Below the pieces are notes generated by a model that was not told where the DNA came from, did no database searches, and worked only from the letters and a program-made list of their open reading frames with translations. From Pelodera strongyloides (taxonomy: Eukaryota; Nematoda; Chromadorea; Rhabditida; Rhabditidae): a DNA stretch of 64,000 bases. Where the stretch lies: the NCBI GenBank assembly GCA_036852015.1, contig JAANDG010000104.1:186001-250000 (forward strand), read 5' to 3'. This document shows positions 45,972 to 57,755 of the stretch, piece by piece (the first letter of the stretch is position 1; each line of letters opens with the position of its first letter). Position numbers and translations under genes: made by a program.

Positions 45972-48900
45972 TCAGCAATTGAATGTGGAGCAGCAAACGT
46001 TGTGCTTATAACGCGGACTGTAGACACAATTTGGGGTGTCAACCCAGAGACAGTGACTCTGTTGGAAACACTGCAGGGGCAGACGGGTTCCAGGGTAGAG
46101 GCGCATCTTGCCTGAAGAAAAATATTATCATTATTTGGGAAAACATCGGTGTTATCCCCTCTATATATTTCTAGCTTTCTCTCTTTCTTTTCTCTTTCTC
46201 TTTCGTCTGTCTCTATATTTCACCATCTTGCACCTTAGGTGCCTGTCCTAATGCTAAAGGTGTTAACTACATCAAGTCCAACTTGTAAGCGAAAGAAACC
46301 GAAGGAAAACTTATGTACGCAATTGAATTAGCAAAATAACTTCAAACGACAAGAATTCTTGGCGAACATTCATGGCGATATCGATTACCTTATCTATCAA
46401 TCAATAACTAATGACTCACCATAAGCATAGTCATTCTCGGCACTATACCGTCCACAGCAAATATAGTCGCCGCCATTGTGAATGGCATGGTATTCACAAG
46501 TGAAACCCTGAAAGCAGACTTGATTTAAATAGCGTTCGCAATACGACCATAAATTCGTGCGCAGCAGAAAACTGATGCTCCAAATGCAAGGAAATTAAAA
46601 ATCAATGAATACGGAAAGAGCAAAAGGCCAAGTTTTTTCTCGTGAATAGATTTTCTATGAATGTGTAGTGACTCGCGAGAGCTTGGCAAAGGGGCGCCGT
46701 AGGTATATTATAGGTGACAGTGTACGCTGCGGTGCGTAAATGAACATGTTTACCTACGTATTGTCACCGTTCAACCTTTGTCCGGCCCTTGTCAAGGTCT
46801 CGCCAGTCACTCTTCATAGACTTGGCCTTTTGCTGATTCCGTATTCATTGTTTTCAATTTTCCTCCCAGCATGCGCCAAGCCCGAGCCCTCGAAAAACAA
46901 GAAATCTTCGTGCCATATTCTCGCCGCGCACCAGAGTTTGCGCGCGCAAAATGGACAGTACAAGTATGTGGCGTGATTGTGCCTTCAGAATGCAAGTTAC
47001 TTACCGGTGAACATCTGTAGTTTACGCAGCTCTTCACAGCGTTATCCTCTCGCTCCACTATCATATTGGAATCCCGACACGTCGCTGAAAAGTTTGGAGT
47101 CGAATCTCAACCACGAATAAGAATCTTCTTTAGATTTTTTTTCCTAACCCCTAGAGGCTTACCAAACTACAATTTTCAGTATTTACCACCCTAAACAACG
47201 CATCACACAGCTAAAAGGTCTACTACATACCATGCTTCAAAAGCACGGATCATTGAATATCCCAATGTTGAAGCAGTATTGCACCTGCTTTGGGAAATTT
47301 GCGTATGCCACGCATATCCTATGTTCTTATGTAAATTTGGTGCCGGAAGGTTCGGGCGAGCACCTAAAATTTGCATAAGATACTAGGAAATGCGTATCAT
47401 ATGCAAATTTCCCAAAGAAGGTAAAATACCGATTTAACAGATGAAACGAAAACCTACGTGTCTCGTAGTCATACTGTGAATCGTAGCAAATTCCATCCAA
47501 ACATGTAAGCTCATTCGGATGGCATTGGGCATCGAAAGTACATGGGCCTCCTGAACAAAGAGAAGCTACATCATTAAGTATAAGAGTTTAAGTTAAAGTG
47601 GATATTTAAAAACACCCCTTATATACAGACTGCGAACAACTAACGAATATATGTTCATTTTTGGTGGGCCCGACACCCGAATTCCGAAGACAGGGCCCAT
47701 TATTTCGGCCTATGTTATGTAGCTAAGTCATTCTTTATCTATGTTGTTATCCTAAGGATTGTGAAATAAGGTGGCCACTAATCAGTATCGCTATCGATAA
47801 TTGAATTTCATGAGTGTACTAAAAAAAGTACTAAAAATGATGATCTCAAAAACGCCTATTCTCACCTTCTGGTACAATTGGGTAACATGTTCCGCCGATT
47901 GAAATTTCACTCACTGAGCAAACTAAAATTTATTAATATTAGAAAACAGACGATGAGAACCTCTACAGTGGTGCGCCGCGGCAAGAACTGACTCGGTTGC
48001 TGCACCGACTCCAGCGACCGCGTATCACCTACACTGATGCTGTCGCTGGGAGTCGCTGGGAGCTGGGCCAGCGCCCTTGCTGAGCTTGCCCTGAGCTACG
48101 CTTGGGAGCTTTAATAAAGTAATAGACTGATAGGAAAACCCCTACATTGGGCACCATTTGACGACGGTTCCACAAAGTCGAAGTGGCCACGCTGTTTCTC
48201 CCCATTGACAAAAAAACTAGCCAAAGAGCAACTAATAAAACCTAAAACCTTACAATTCGGCCGGCTTCTACAGCAATATCCACCCATGCACGAGTATCCT
48301 CCATTATTCGACAATCGTGCGCAAGTATTTGAATTATCACACGGTGTTCCTTGTAGAAGGTCGTCGAAACCAGAAGGACAGAACTGAGCGGTGGACAGTT
48401 GAAGCATCACTACAAATGAAATAAAAAATATTGAATCACACAATACACACTAAAAATGCTTTACTTTTCAGCCGAATGTGGGTAGAGATTACTGTACTTT
48501 ATTCGCAACGTACGCCACCTAAAAGCATCACTTTAGGGGTTGAGTGGAAATGTGTAAGAGGGAGTTTGTTTATCACGCCACAGCTGTTTGAACAAATAAG
48601 CTAAACTATTCCACAACTAATACCGAATTCCCAGTATAGCACCATACTCACCATATTGCATCAACTTCGTAATACCGTCCTCACTGATAGGCAGGCCAAG
48701 GATTTGCATTGTGATAATTGAGAAAATACTCAAGAAAACGAATATAATGTTCTCGAACGGATTTTGACTTATGTGCGGAATTTTGGTGAAATCTCGGGGC
48801 TGTGTAGCCCAGCTAACAAATAGTTTCAGGTTGAAAATACGATTATCTGGTAGGGTGGTAGGAGGAATAATGTGTTTGGTGATTAGCTCGGAAATTAACT

Positions 48901-49476
48901 TCCAAAGGCTAGATGAAGCTGACTACTTCTTCGAATAAGGTCATAAAATACGAAGAGAATTTTTCCAGCAATCAAGAATCGATGTTACGTGAAACACGCG
49001 TAACGTAACGTGTAAAAACTCTCACTGTTGACATTATCTGGAAGTCGTTAATTGAAAAGATCCCGCTAAGTATACAAAGGGATGCGGTGTAAGACACCCA
49101 TAGAACAGATAGAAACTCCTACGGCCAGGACACGTCAGCTAAGGGATTTATGCTTATAATAATTAGGGAATTTAAATAGAAACTCTCCTTCCAATGTCAT
49201 ATTTTGCTTTCGCTCAGTGTTTTGGGGAATGTGAATGCTACATACAAGTTTTGCGTTCTTACTTTTTTAATGAGGTGGACACGCTAATTTTCTACGAAAA
49301 GTCTTTTCCTGTAAAAATGAGGAGGAAAATTCATAATTCACATAAAATGTTTGACCCGGAAGTACAACTCTGATTCCAAACCGACGCGCACATCAACAAT
49401 CAAAGTTGGGGAAGTCTGAGTCAATTGTAAGTCAATTCTTGGACATACCTGTTAAAATAACTCCGCGCAGCATCAT
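45972..49476 (-). CDS. secreted lustrin-type Cys-rich protein
   Basis: Eight exons (49449-49476, 48254-48409, 47866-47913, 47458-47550, 47005-47084, 46420-46507, 46224-46253, 45972-46111) join in phase to 220 residues. The first two form a signal peptide split by an intron (MMLRGVILT + VMLQLSTAQ). The mature part has repeated Cys-rich units: FCPSG...GYSCMGGYCC, GGTCYPIVPEGGPC, CTFDAQCHPNELTCLDGICY, TCRDSNM...SCVNYRCSPGFTCEY, YICCGRY, and PGTRLPLQC...CVYSPRYKHNVCCSTFNC. This Gly-Tyr-x-Cys / Cys-Cys and Pro-Gly-x-x-Cys spacing is characteristic of lustrin-type or EB-like modules in nematode secreted and cuticle-associated proteins. The protein is presumably extracellular and disulfide-rich; the precise role is unknown. 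An alternative upstream exon exists at 48652-48812. Intron 4 holds a MITE. Confidence 0.78.
47284..47426. repeat. MITE family D, copy 2
   Basis: CTTTGGGAAATTTGCGTATG at the left and CATATGCAAATTTCCCAAAG at the right are inverse ends. The core TTTGGTGCCGGAAG matches 21051-21250. In an intron of the Cys-rich gene. Confidence 0.75.
48652..48812 (-). other. possible alternative N-terminal exon of the Cys-rich gene
   Basis: Between an acceptor (TTTGTTAG) and a strong donor (TATG|GTGAGT) the minus strand stays open for 53 codons: WATQPRDFTKIPHISQNPFE, then a membrane-like NIIFVFLSIFSIITMQIL. Its end phase fits exon 48254-48409. Its start phase fits a second reading frame through an extended form of exon 1 (49449-49518). 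This would give an isoform with a membrane anchor instead of a cleaved signal. Chance openness is possible. Confidence 0.35.
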
Positions 49477-51620
49477 TTTTGAATGCAGGAACAGAATAGT
49501 CGCGGTAAAATAGGAATACTAGAATCACTATTTCGTGGCGGTCGAAAAACGGTCGCTGCTTTGTTAATATAAGAAGTAATCCTCGAATTCGTATTGACAC
49601 TCCTTGCTTTCTTTTTCGCTTAGTTTGTTCTCGTTTCTCTCGAAATTCGTTCTTTCTCCTTCACCTGTAAATATTTACAGAAGTACAAATGAATGATTCA
49701 GGTCAAGCGCAGGACCAAAACAAAGACATTTACAAAACATACAGAGCTAATGATATTCAGATGTAATCAATTTGAAACTTGAAACAGTACAGATTATCAG
49801 CTGAAATAGAATGTCTGGTTACGGCTACGGCCCATTTACATCTTTGAATTTAGTTTAGAAATATATTTGGGTGCATACTTACAAATTTGCCACTTTTTAA
49901 ATTTACCCTCTAGATTTCAAAATAGCCTCGAACTTTTTGATAAGATGGTAAATATCAAAAAAAAAATCATTTCAAAGTTCGGCGACAGCAGGAAGAAAAC
50001 GAATATTAATAAAAGAGCCTATAAATAACAATGCACTGAAACATTCCGCTCATCAGACGAAGAACAGGGCAAAATATGTGAGCAGATCTTTTTTGTGTGA
50101 TATTTATTACTAATTCTTAAAATAATGCTCAGAATACGACCAAATAAAATAGCGTCATTCTTCAGGGTTACTCTTGAAACGCCCATATAATACTTATACA
50201 TACAGTAAACCGTAGACCACTAAAATATTCTACAGTAATCTGGGGGCACCATAAAGTGGAAACTTAAACAAGTAGACTAAAAACACCCGAAATCGAAAAC
50301 ACCAACAATTACAGTAAGCCAAAAGGCCTAGCCGTCCAGATCATGTCTTGTAAGGTAAGCGGAAGAGCATCAGATCACTCCTCTCCTGACCCCTCAAGTG
50401 GGTCCAATTTAACCCTTGAGTACCAAGTAGGCCCAGCGGCAAGGTACCGCCCGCCGCCCCACATAAGTGTCCGCGCTTATCCCAAAGGTAAATAAAAGAA
50501 AACTAACAACCGCCAGCTCGCGGCAGGTCATCAAAGAAAAGCAGTGCCAGTCCCGGGTAGATAACTTACTATGCTCTAGGCTAGTAATTTATCTAATTTG
50601 TAACCTAGAGATAGGCTAGGGAGCCATACTAGCTCATGTCCACAAAAGGCCGATACTGGGTGAACATGTAAAAAATATCTGCAGGAGTTGTATGTTTATC
50701 TTCGGGGAAGCAAGAAAGGATGCACGCATACCGTACGCAGGCTGCATTCTTCAAAATAAGAAACCCCAACAATAAGCATTTGCTTGTTCTGTGAGTATCG
50801 CGCTCAAGTTCATCAAGTACTTTCTTTTACAGAGAAATCCAATACTACCACGTTTTTCGTTTCTTTACTGAAGCAATCTTCGCCTAGTAGCCAAAAGAAA
50901 CGAGGACTGTGCGTAAAACGACCGTCTTTCGAACAAACACAGTAATGCATATGTATAATTATAACCACCGAGTAAATTCGAAACTATATTTTCTAACGTA
51001 CCATGTTGTCAGATTACTGGGCTGGTCAGCTGGTCTATATCTCGCTACCCTTTTAAAGCTGTAAATTAAAACAAAATGAGTCCCACAAGATTACAAAACT
51101 AAGGAAACATGTAACCAAAAAAAATTCATTCAAAAACAACAATAAAAAAATTAAAACAACAACAACAACAACAACAGTTTAAAAACAACGATGTTTCATA
51201 TTCACAAGGAAAGGAAATTTACAAGTGCCTAAAGCACAGCTCACAGTGTAGGAAAGCAACAGGCGTCTAGGATAGGATAATAAGTCTATAATACTCAACG
51301 ATTTACAGAAGTGACTAAAAAATTACAGTAATTTGAGTAATCACAAGCATAATGTGCCAGAGCCATATAGCAGTCACTATCCTATATTGTTTCGAAAACA
51401 TGACAGTAAAATAATCTGCATCGACTAACACTTTTAAATAGGCTAATTTCTAATATGCCAAGCTACTCAAAACGCAGCTCGCTTACTATTCATCAATCAA
51501 CAATTTCTTATGCCTATATTTTCCTAATTTCACTACTTCACCAACATATTATACTAATTATACACAATAAGTAAACACACACCGAAAGAATATCCGAGAT
51601 CATGCAGTACTAGGAGTCAT
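49477..51620. other. intergenic region between the Cys-rich and HORMA genes
   Basis: On minus, 49584-49673 reads EGERTNFERNENKLSEKESK after an ATTTACAG acceptor and stops soon after. It could be a stray terminal exon, but no partner exon was found. A (CAA)n run lies at 51160-51177. I see no other coding signal. Confidence 0.35.
51160..51177. repeat. (CAA)n microsatellite
   Basis: Six uninterrupted AAC/CAA units within an A-rich stretch. Confidence 0.8.
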
Positions 51621-54600
51621 TCACATTTTTTTCGGTGATGGGTATCCAGAACCCACTGGCGTCAGCTGAAAATTTTTTTACAGTTGCTGTTGCTGATAAT
51701 AAACATCAAAATTACAATTGTTGATAATGATGTAGCGCACTGACATTGACATTGCTACAAACACAAACTACGTACACAAAACGGCCAGTTCAGTAATTCA
51801 TTGAAGCGGTCGGCAGTCGGCAAGTAAACTAACCATTAACCAAAAACAACTAACCTTGTTGACATTGCGAGTGAGGGTTCGCTTAACCCGTTTAGTAGGC
51901 ACACCAACTCCAACATTTGCTTCTGGCGGACTCGAGCGACGGCGAGTAGACGCTGAAAACAATTTAGTAAGGAAACGGAAACTATAAAGCTAAATAGAAT
52001 ACCACATACCACGGAGGTCGTAATTTTCCTCAGTTAGTGGTGAGAATTCCGTTGGTTCGTTGAGTTCGTTCATAACAAAACAGGGCATAAATATCTGAAA
52101 GCTTAGTGTTTCCCGAAATTCTGTTTATTTATGATACATTTCTGATATATTTCTGGTAGCACTCCGAATTGTGCTCGTTTATGTTTAAGATTCTAAGTGC
52201 GACGGTGGTATTGGTGCTAGCTTAAAACCACCTTCCAAACTTATGCCATATGCTAATTTGGAAGGTGGTTTCGTCGGACAGTTCGTCAACGGGACGGGAT
52301 ACATGCCCAGATTCACAACAAAGCTCTAACAGTCAAGTCAACGGAAACAAAAATAGTCAATAGAAAATTTAAAATAGTGAAAAAAATATAAAAGAAATGA
52401 AACACTCAGGTCTTCTGTGTTGTTGTTCTATATCACCAACACCAACCAAACTCGCAAATTTTTCGAATATGAAACAAATGAATGAACAAAACTCACTATA
52501 GACAGGCACGGCAGGCTGTGTCGGAGGTGGGGTCACAGTTTCTTCCTTCGGCTTTACGATAGAATTATTAGCACCGGCAGACAATCGTGCGCGGTCGCCT
52601 TTAGAGTATGCAGATCCCGCACCAACACTATCACCTAGCTTTTGATTCTTGTCCTGCTAAAAAAAGCAAACACAGTTTTTAAACTGAAATTGGCTCAATA
52701 AATCCTTAATTCAGGTAGGTAATGCAACATTTCGTTTTTACTTGCCACTTGCCACTGCTACCGTCTCATCATCCTATATTTAATGAAACTCAAATAAAAA
52801 TGACGAATATATTGTGACTGCGTTCCTTTAAAGAAACAATATTGCATTATAATCATACTACAGTAAAGGCTCACAATAATGGGCACATCATTCGAATTGA
52901 CAGTTGTATCCATGGTCTCTTCAAGTACCGAGTTGCTCAATTCGTTGTCAAACCGCTCCAGGAAATGTTCGTCAATAAAAACACTTTGCACTGAGACACC
53001 GATGCTGAAAACAGAAATTTCGCCAACAAAACTATATGTACTTATCTCTGTACCAGGACACACAACAAGAACGAGAAAGCATGCTAAAATAAGGTCTCTG
53101 CAATGAAAAGAGTTACTCACCACAATTAAGCTCCCTTTGTTATTTTGTTTGGCAAAAAGTAAATAGGCAAAAAAACAAGGGAACAAGCAAAACATCCAAA
53201 CGCATAACATAAAACGTACACTAAATCGTAAAACGAACAATTATATAATAGAGCAGACCTTCGATGCTTCGAATTGACAGTTTCCAAGTCCAAAGAGCCT
53301 GGTTCCCTTTGCTCTTCATCAAAATAAAACAGGGTCTCACTGTTAGACCAGCAATCCGGGAGAAAATCTTCGGGTGCGCCTAAACCGAGAAATAAGTGGG
53401 CGAGTCCAATCCGACATACGCATATGATAAATCGAGAAGCCCAACGCCACATCAAGGTGGTAGAAAAATATACGAATGAATTAGCCATACGTTTACATAT
53501 TTTATCGTTTTTATGGCCTCTGGGCCATACCACAGCAGTAAATGGAAAAGGTAATTATACCATATCCCGAGTGAAGTAATTTCCCGGAAATATGAACATG
53601 AATAAATAAGAATAAGATCTTAGTGGCACCTCAACTCCGTCCGGCGGCTAAGGTGCTAAGCTGCACAAAAATGCAAAAAAAAATCAATTAACTAACTGGG
53701 CAGGTACACACTGCGAAAGCTCATAAACGCTCCCTCTGGAAGCGGTGGCAACAAATTGGTTAGATGCTTCACATGTTGCAGCAATTGCTGCATCTCCTTT
53801 ACGGTTGTCTCACGGTCTGTGAAGTGAACCGTCGACATAATGCGATTCGCACTGAAATATTACATTGATCTTAAAGGGAATATGTAGGCACTCAAAATGA
53901 GCAAAACAACTGCGAAACTAGAGTTTCCACACCAGACATGAATTTAAGTAGGCGACTGAATATGTAAATTCGAATATTCTCATTTGCATGCAAATATGTA
54001 GCTGTTGCAAGCTATATGCCGATGTATGCACACATGCTAAATTTTTGCTCCATCAGACCTGCCGTGTAAGCCAGGGTGGCAGTAAACGCGTTTACTATGG
54101 AAAAGGTGAACTTTGAAAATCATTTTCTTTTAAATGGGAACTTTTTACAATTTTTGTTGTTGTTTCCTTAATGAGGAATACACATTCTATTAATACAGCT
54201 TAACTTCAAAAAGAGCATACATATTCCCTTTAAACCATCGAAAACTACTGTTTTTGCAAGTTGTTCACCGTTTACACTACACAGCGGTTTGTTCATACTA
54301 ATCATACTGTAGTACAATGAATATGTCAATAAAATCTACATACTTTTTATGCATATAAATGAACAGCTATAGGTATAGTGTAGTGCGCACACCTTTAACC
54401 TGATTGCTGCATTTTTTTCCTGTCAAGTTAGAGTTAGTGACAGTTAGTGTACTTATTGATTATGCCAATAAACCGAGTAAGCAATAAGCACTGACTTTTT
54501 CAACTGCAAGACTGGCGTCGGATCGTAAGCGAATTGTAGGCTGTACACTTCAATGGCACGGTCCTCATCCGATTCATCAATGTTCACAATTAGATGGACT

Positions 54601-57149
54601 TCTTCGACATAACTCTTCTCAATGGCCCTAAAAGTACATACTTCCATTCAGGGTCTACTAATTATTAATCCTCTCCCAAAAACAATTAAAATTGGCAAGT
54701 TGAGTGAGGAATAAGATTAACGAAGTAAACCAAAAACCAACGCTTACAAGCTTAAACTAAGACAGCAATCTTATAACGTAATCTGATGGGAACAAACAAA
54801 CTGTTTATGTTGCATCATAGATTCGTCACTCATTGACCGATAACAAGTAACTATACAATTTCCGGTACTATTGAACTTAAGGGGCCCCAAAAAAAAATTC
54901 AACTTTTTTTCGGGAAACTTCGTAGGAATAGGTAATCGACCCTCCTGATTACGATAAAGTAGGTCATTCAGGCCCTAGGAGCCTATGATGCCCATTAGGG
55001 CCCTACGACCTTAAGGACCCAAATTTTTAGATTTTGCTGAAACTTCATAGTAATAGGTTGTCGATCATCCTGATTGCGTCAAAGTGGTTCACTCGGGTCA
55101 TAGATGTCCAAAAGGACGCTAGCTAGGGTCTATAACCATCTCACCCAACAAGGTGCCGCTGCTTGATTTTGCAAAACTGCATAGAACGATGTTCGCGAAC
55201 ATCCTTATTTCGAGAAGGAGATTGGAATGAATAACTTTGCAAAACATAGCTATGGTTGTAGCAGTGGCACATTACTGCTTGTATGAGACAGTAGGTGAAC
55301 GTCCTTGGAGATTAGGGCCCTGTTGGGCATTTTATCACAGGGTTATAGGCCTTAGCGTCCTTTTGGACATCTATGACCCGAGTGAGCCACTTTGTCGCAA
55401 TCAGGATGACCGATAACCTATTCTTATGAAGTTTCAGCAAAATCTAAAAATTGGGTTCCTTAAGGTCTTAGGCCCCTAACGGGCTTCATGGGCTCTTAGG
55501 GCCTGAACGACCTACTTTATCGTAATCAGGAGGGCCGATTACCTATTTCTACGAAGTTTCCCGAAAAATAAAAAATAAAATTTTTTGGGGCCCCTTAAGT
55601 TAAATAGTACCCAATTTCCTACACAAGCAAAACTTACAGAGATATTCCTCTGAGCTTTTTCATGACGATCGCGCCGATAGGATCATCGGAGTTGAGCACG
55701 TACATGTTCATTTTACCTAAATGCTTATGATGTACCATGTTCGATGCGTGCTTTGTTTCTTTGCATGGTTGGCAGTTAAGAGCTATGACTGAGAAATCTT
55801 TGTTCTTCATTCTCCAACAAAGTATTTTCTGCAGTGTCTAACAAATAAAGCAAACCTTCACACACAACCTTTTTGAAGGTTTTCTTCTCGAGCAGACAAC
55901 GACCTTTAATGATCTGAACTGCACACAAATAGAAAGCCTTCCGCATAAGCTCTATCGAGCCCTTTTCAGTTGTGAAATCCATGGGGAAGAAGTTTGCGAA
56001 GTCGGGAAACTGAAGAGTTTAGCATTAATGAGAGCTTTGCCGGTACGGATACACGCATGCTGAGACAAACATAACCTACAGACCCACTCTAATAGGTGCT
56101 CCTTTACGTGGAGGGGGGCAGTCAAAAAAATTTTCATACGGGCTTCTGAGGTCTCAAACTTCGCACCTAGAGGGGTAATCGATCACGACAAATCGATTGG
56201 TGATAAAATTATCGATCGTCGACCATCGATTTATTGATTTTTTTATATTTCAAATTTACCTTTTTCCGGCCAATTTTACCGTTTTTGCCCCTAATTTTGT
56301 CCTTTCAAGTGGGAGGCTAATCTGGAGAAGGACAATAATGAATGACTGGTCATGTGGGGTCGGGGGTGTTGGGAAGGTGCCAACATTGCTTGTGGCAAAG
56401 TGGGAGGGTGAAGCTGCGCATAAGTACACGGATCGATAGCCCAATCAGTCATTCTCTTCTCGCTTGTTTTTGCGGAGTACTCTGTGGAGTATTTTGAAGG
56501 GAAAGCGAGGCCGCATGAGATACAACAATGAGTTCATCGACGAACTGTTCATTGAAGAATTGTGGAAATTGGAATTTAAGGGCCAAAGCCTCATGTACCA
56601 GTTCTGGGATGTCGTCGCCCAACTCTAGCCTACGACTTAGAAACGACGCCACCCTTCGATTGCTGTGTATGTTAATGCTAAGTTTTCTGTTTACGCTTAT
56701 GGGCAACGGAATTTGAGGAGAAAGGACAAACACGGTAAAATTAAGGGCAAAAACGGTAAAATTGGTCGGGAAAGGGTAAATTTGAAATATAAAAAAAATC
56801 AATAAATCGATGGTCGACGATCGATAATTTTATCATCAATCGATTTGTCGTGATCGATTACCCCTCTATGTGCGAAGTTTGAGACCTCAGAAGCCCGTAT
56901 GACAAAAATTTTGACTGCCCCCCTCCAAGTAAAGGAGCACCCTCTACATGGATATATATCTGAAATGTAATTCCCAATTTAGTCAAACGTCTTACTGGCT
57001 ATACGATTCAATCGAATTAACATCACGGATCATGAGGAGTACCGAACATCCTACTGTTTTCGAAAATACAGTCACAGTGTGATAACACAGGTAAAAACAC
57101 GACAACAAAGACAAGTTCAACAGTGAAAACCCACCGATTTAGGCGCCAT
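51621..57149 (-). CDS. meiotic HORMA-domain protein, HIM-3/HTP-like
   Basis: Exons 57135-57149, 55790-56009, 55638-55716, 54496-54627, 53697-53851, 53259-53379, 52875-53004, 52497-52656, 52010-52094, 51855-51952 and 51621-51665 (about 413 residues, start MAPKS). Phases agree except between 52497-52656 and 52010-52094, where a small exon may be missing. HORMA features follow in order: helix IELMRKAFYLCAVQIIKGRC, MNMYVLNSDDPIGAIVMKKL, YVEEVHLIVNIDESD, IEVYSLQFAYDP, the helix EMQQLLQHVKHLTNLLP and VYLPSAPEDFLPDCW, which corresponds to the Pro-x-Asp-Phe/Tyr-x-Pro turn of meiotic HORMADs. Such proteins coat meiotic chromosome axes, control pairing, crossovers and synaptonemal complex assembly, and bind closure motifs in partners. 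The C-terminus is basic (TKRVKRTLTRNVNK) and ends LTPVGSGYPSPKKM, a plausible closure-motif tail. Three foldback elements lie in its introns. Confidence 0.8.
52225..52271. other. 15-bp intronic hairpin
   Basis: AAACCACCTTCCAAA and TTTGGAAGGTGGTTT are perfect inverses, separated by 17 nt, in an intron of the HORMA gene. The stem is shorter than a normal microRNA precursor. It may be the remains of a small inverted-repeat element. Confidence 0.7.
53871..54232. repeat. TTAAAGGG-end element in HORMA intron
   Basis: Left end TTAAAGGGAATATGTAGGC and right end GCATACATATTCCCTTTAA are inverse. Its right 160 bp match 7805-7965. The left end lies 20 bp from exon 53697-53851, at the 3' splice region of that intron on the minus strand. 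Confidence 0.8.
54864..55611. repeat. 748-bp foldback element in HORMA intron
   Basis: Outer ends GGTACTATTGAACTTAAGGG and the inverse CCCTTAAGTTAAATAGTACC. Arms of about 280 bp share GATTACGATAAAGTAGGTC and TTTTGGACATCTATGACCC in inverse orientation. A unique centre (55150-55310) is unpaired. It ends about 26 bp from the donor of exon 55638-55716. GGGGCCCC is part of both ends. Confidence 0.9.
56094..56943. repeat. 850-bp foldback element in HORMA intron 1
   Basis: Ends TAGGTGCTCCTTTACGTGG and CCAAGTAAAGGAGCACC are inverses. Arms of about 220 bp pair through GGGGTAATCGATCACGAC and GATCGTCGACCATCGATT. The centre carries a protein-like segment on minus. The element is probably a DNA transposon derivative with captured sequence. 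Confidence 0.9.
56449..56720 (-). pseudogene. coding-like fragment captured inside the 850-bp foldback
   Basis: The minus frame reads SNRRVASFLSRRLELGDDIP, ELVHEALALKFQFPQFFNEQ, then FVDELIVVSHAAS and a polar tail ending QKQARRE. This looks like genuine protein sequence, unlike the arms, which read as low-complexity repeats. It has no start codon or domain that I recognise. Likely a fragment of a host gene, or of the element's own former protein. Confidence 0.45.
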
Positions 57150-57755
57150 AACTTCCGGACGAGTCTGCTACCAGCAATCTGTAAAAAAAGTGTAAATTAG
57201 ACAGAAGGATAGAAAAGCATAAAAACACCGATCACAGCAAAAATCTTACACAACTGTTACCGCCAACAAAAATATAAAGCTGCTCGGGCGGCATCGATTG
57301 AAATTTTTCTTGAGTATCGATTGGAAAAAACAAAACGCGCGAATTTCAAATTTACACAGTGCACTATAGAATACACCACTACTACAAAGTTTTGTTTGAA
57401 CCGGCGGGGTTTGAATCTTCTTTAGGGTCAAATTGTGGAAAGATCAGAGGGAGAACTGTTTTTTCTTTTGTATTGAGTACGAATTATGTGCTAAACGTTA
57501 ATTAAGTGGGGTGACAAACCATATTGGGTTTGAGACCGAAAAGCGTTGTGGAATTTAATCGTACTTTAGTTACAGTATCCATTCTCCTCACAACTTTTCT
57601 TCGTCAGCAATCATTATGCTAATCAACTATTCAGACTATATAATCGGTGCTTTTGCAATGAATCGCACTTACTCGCTACTCGTCCACTGTTTACAAAGTG
57701 AATCTTATTGAAAAGCTAAACAAATGGGGCTTCCAAGACGTAAGATCAACTCTCG
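57150..57755. promoter_or_regulatory. shared upstream region of two divergent genes
   Basis: 606 bp separate the start codons of the minus-strand HORMA gene and the plus-strand unknown gene. A TTTTTTTACAG acceptor 29 bp before the HORMA start codon looks like a trans-splice site. No TATA box or named operator is evident. The layout is consistent with a bidirectional promoter, which is inference. Confidence 0.35.
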
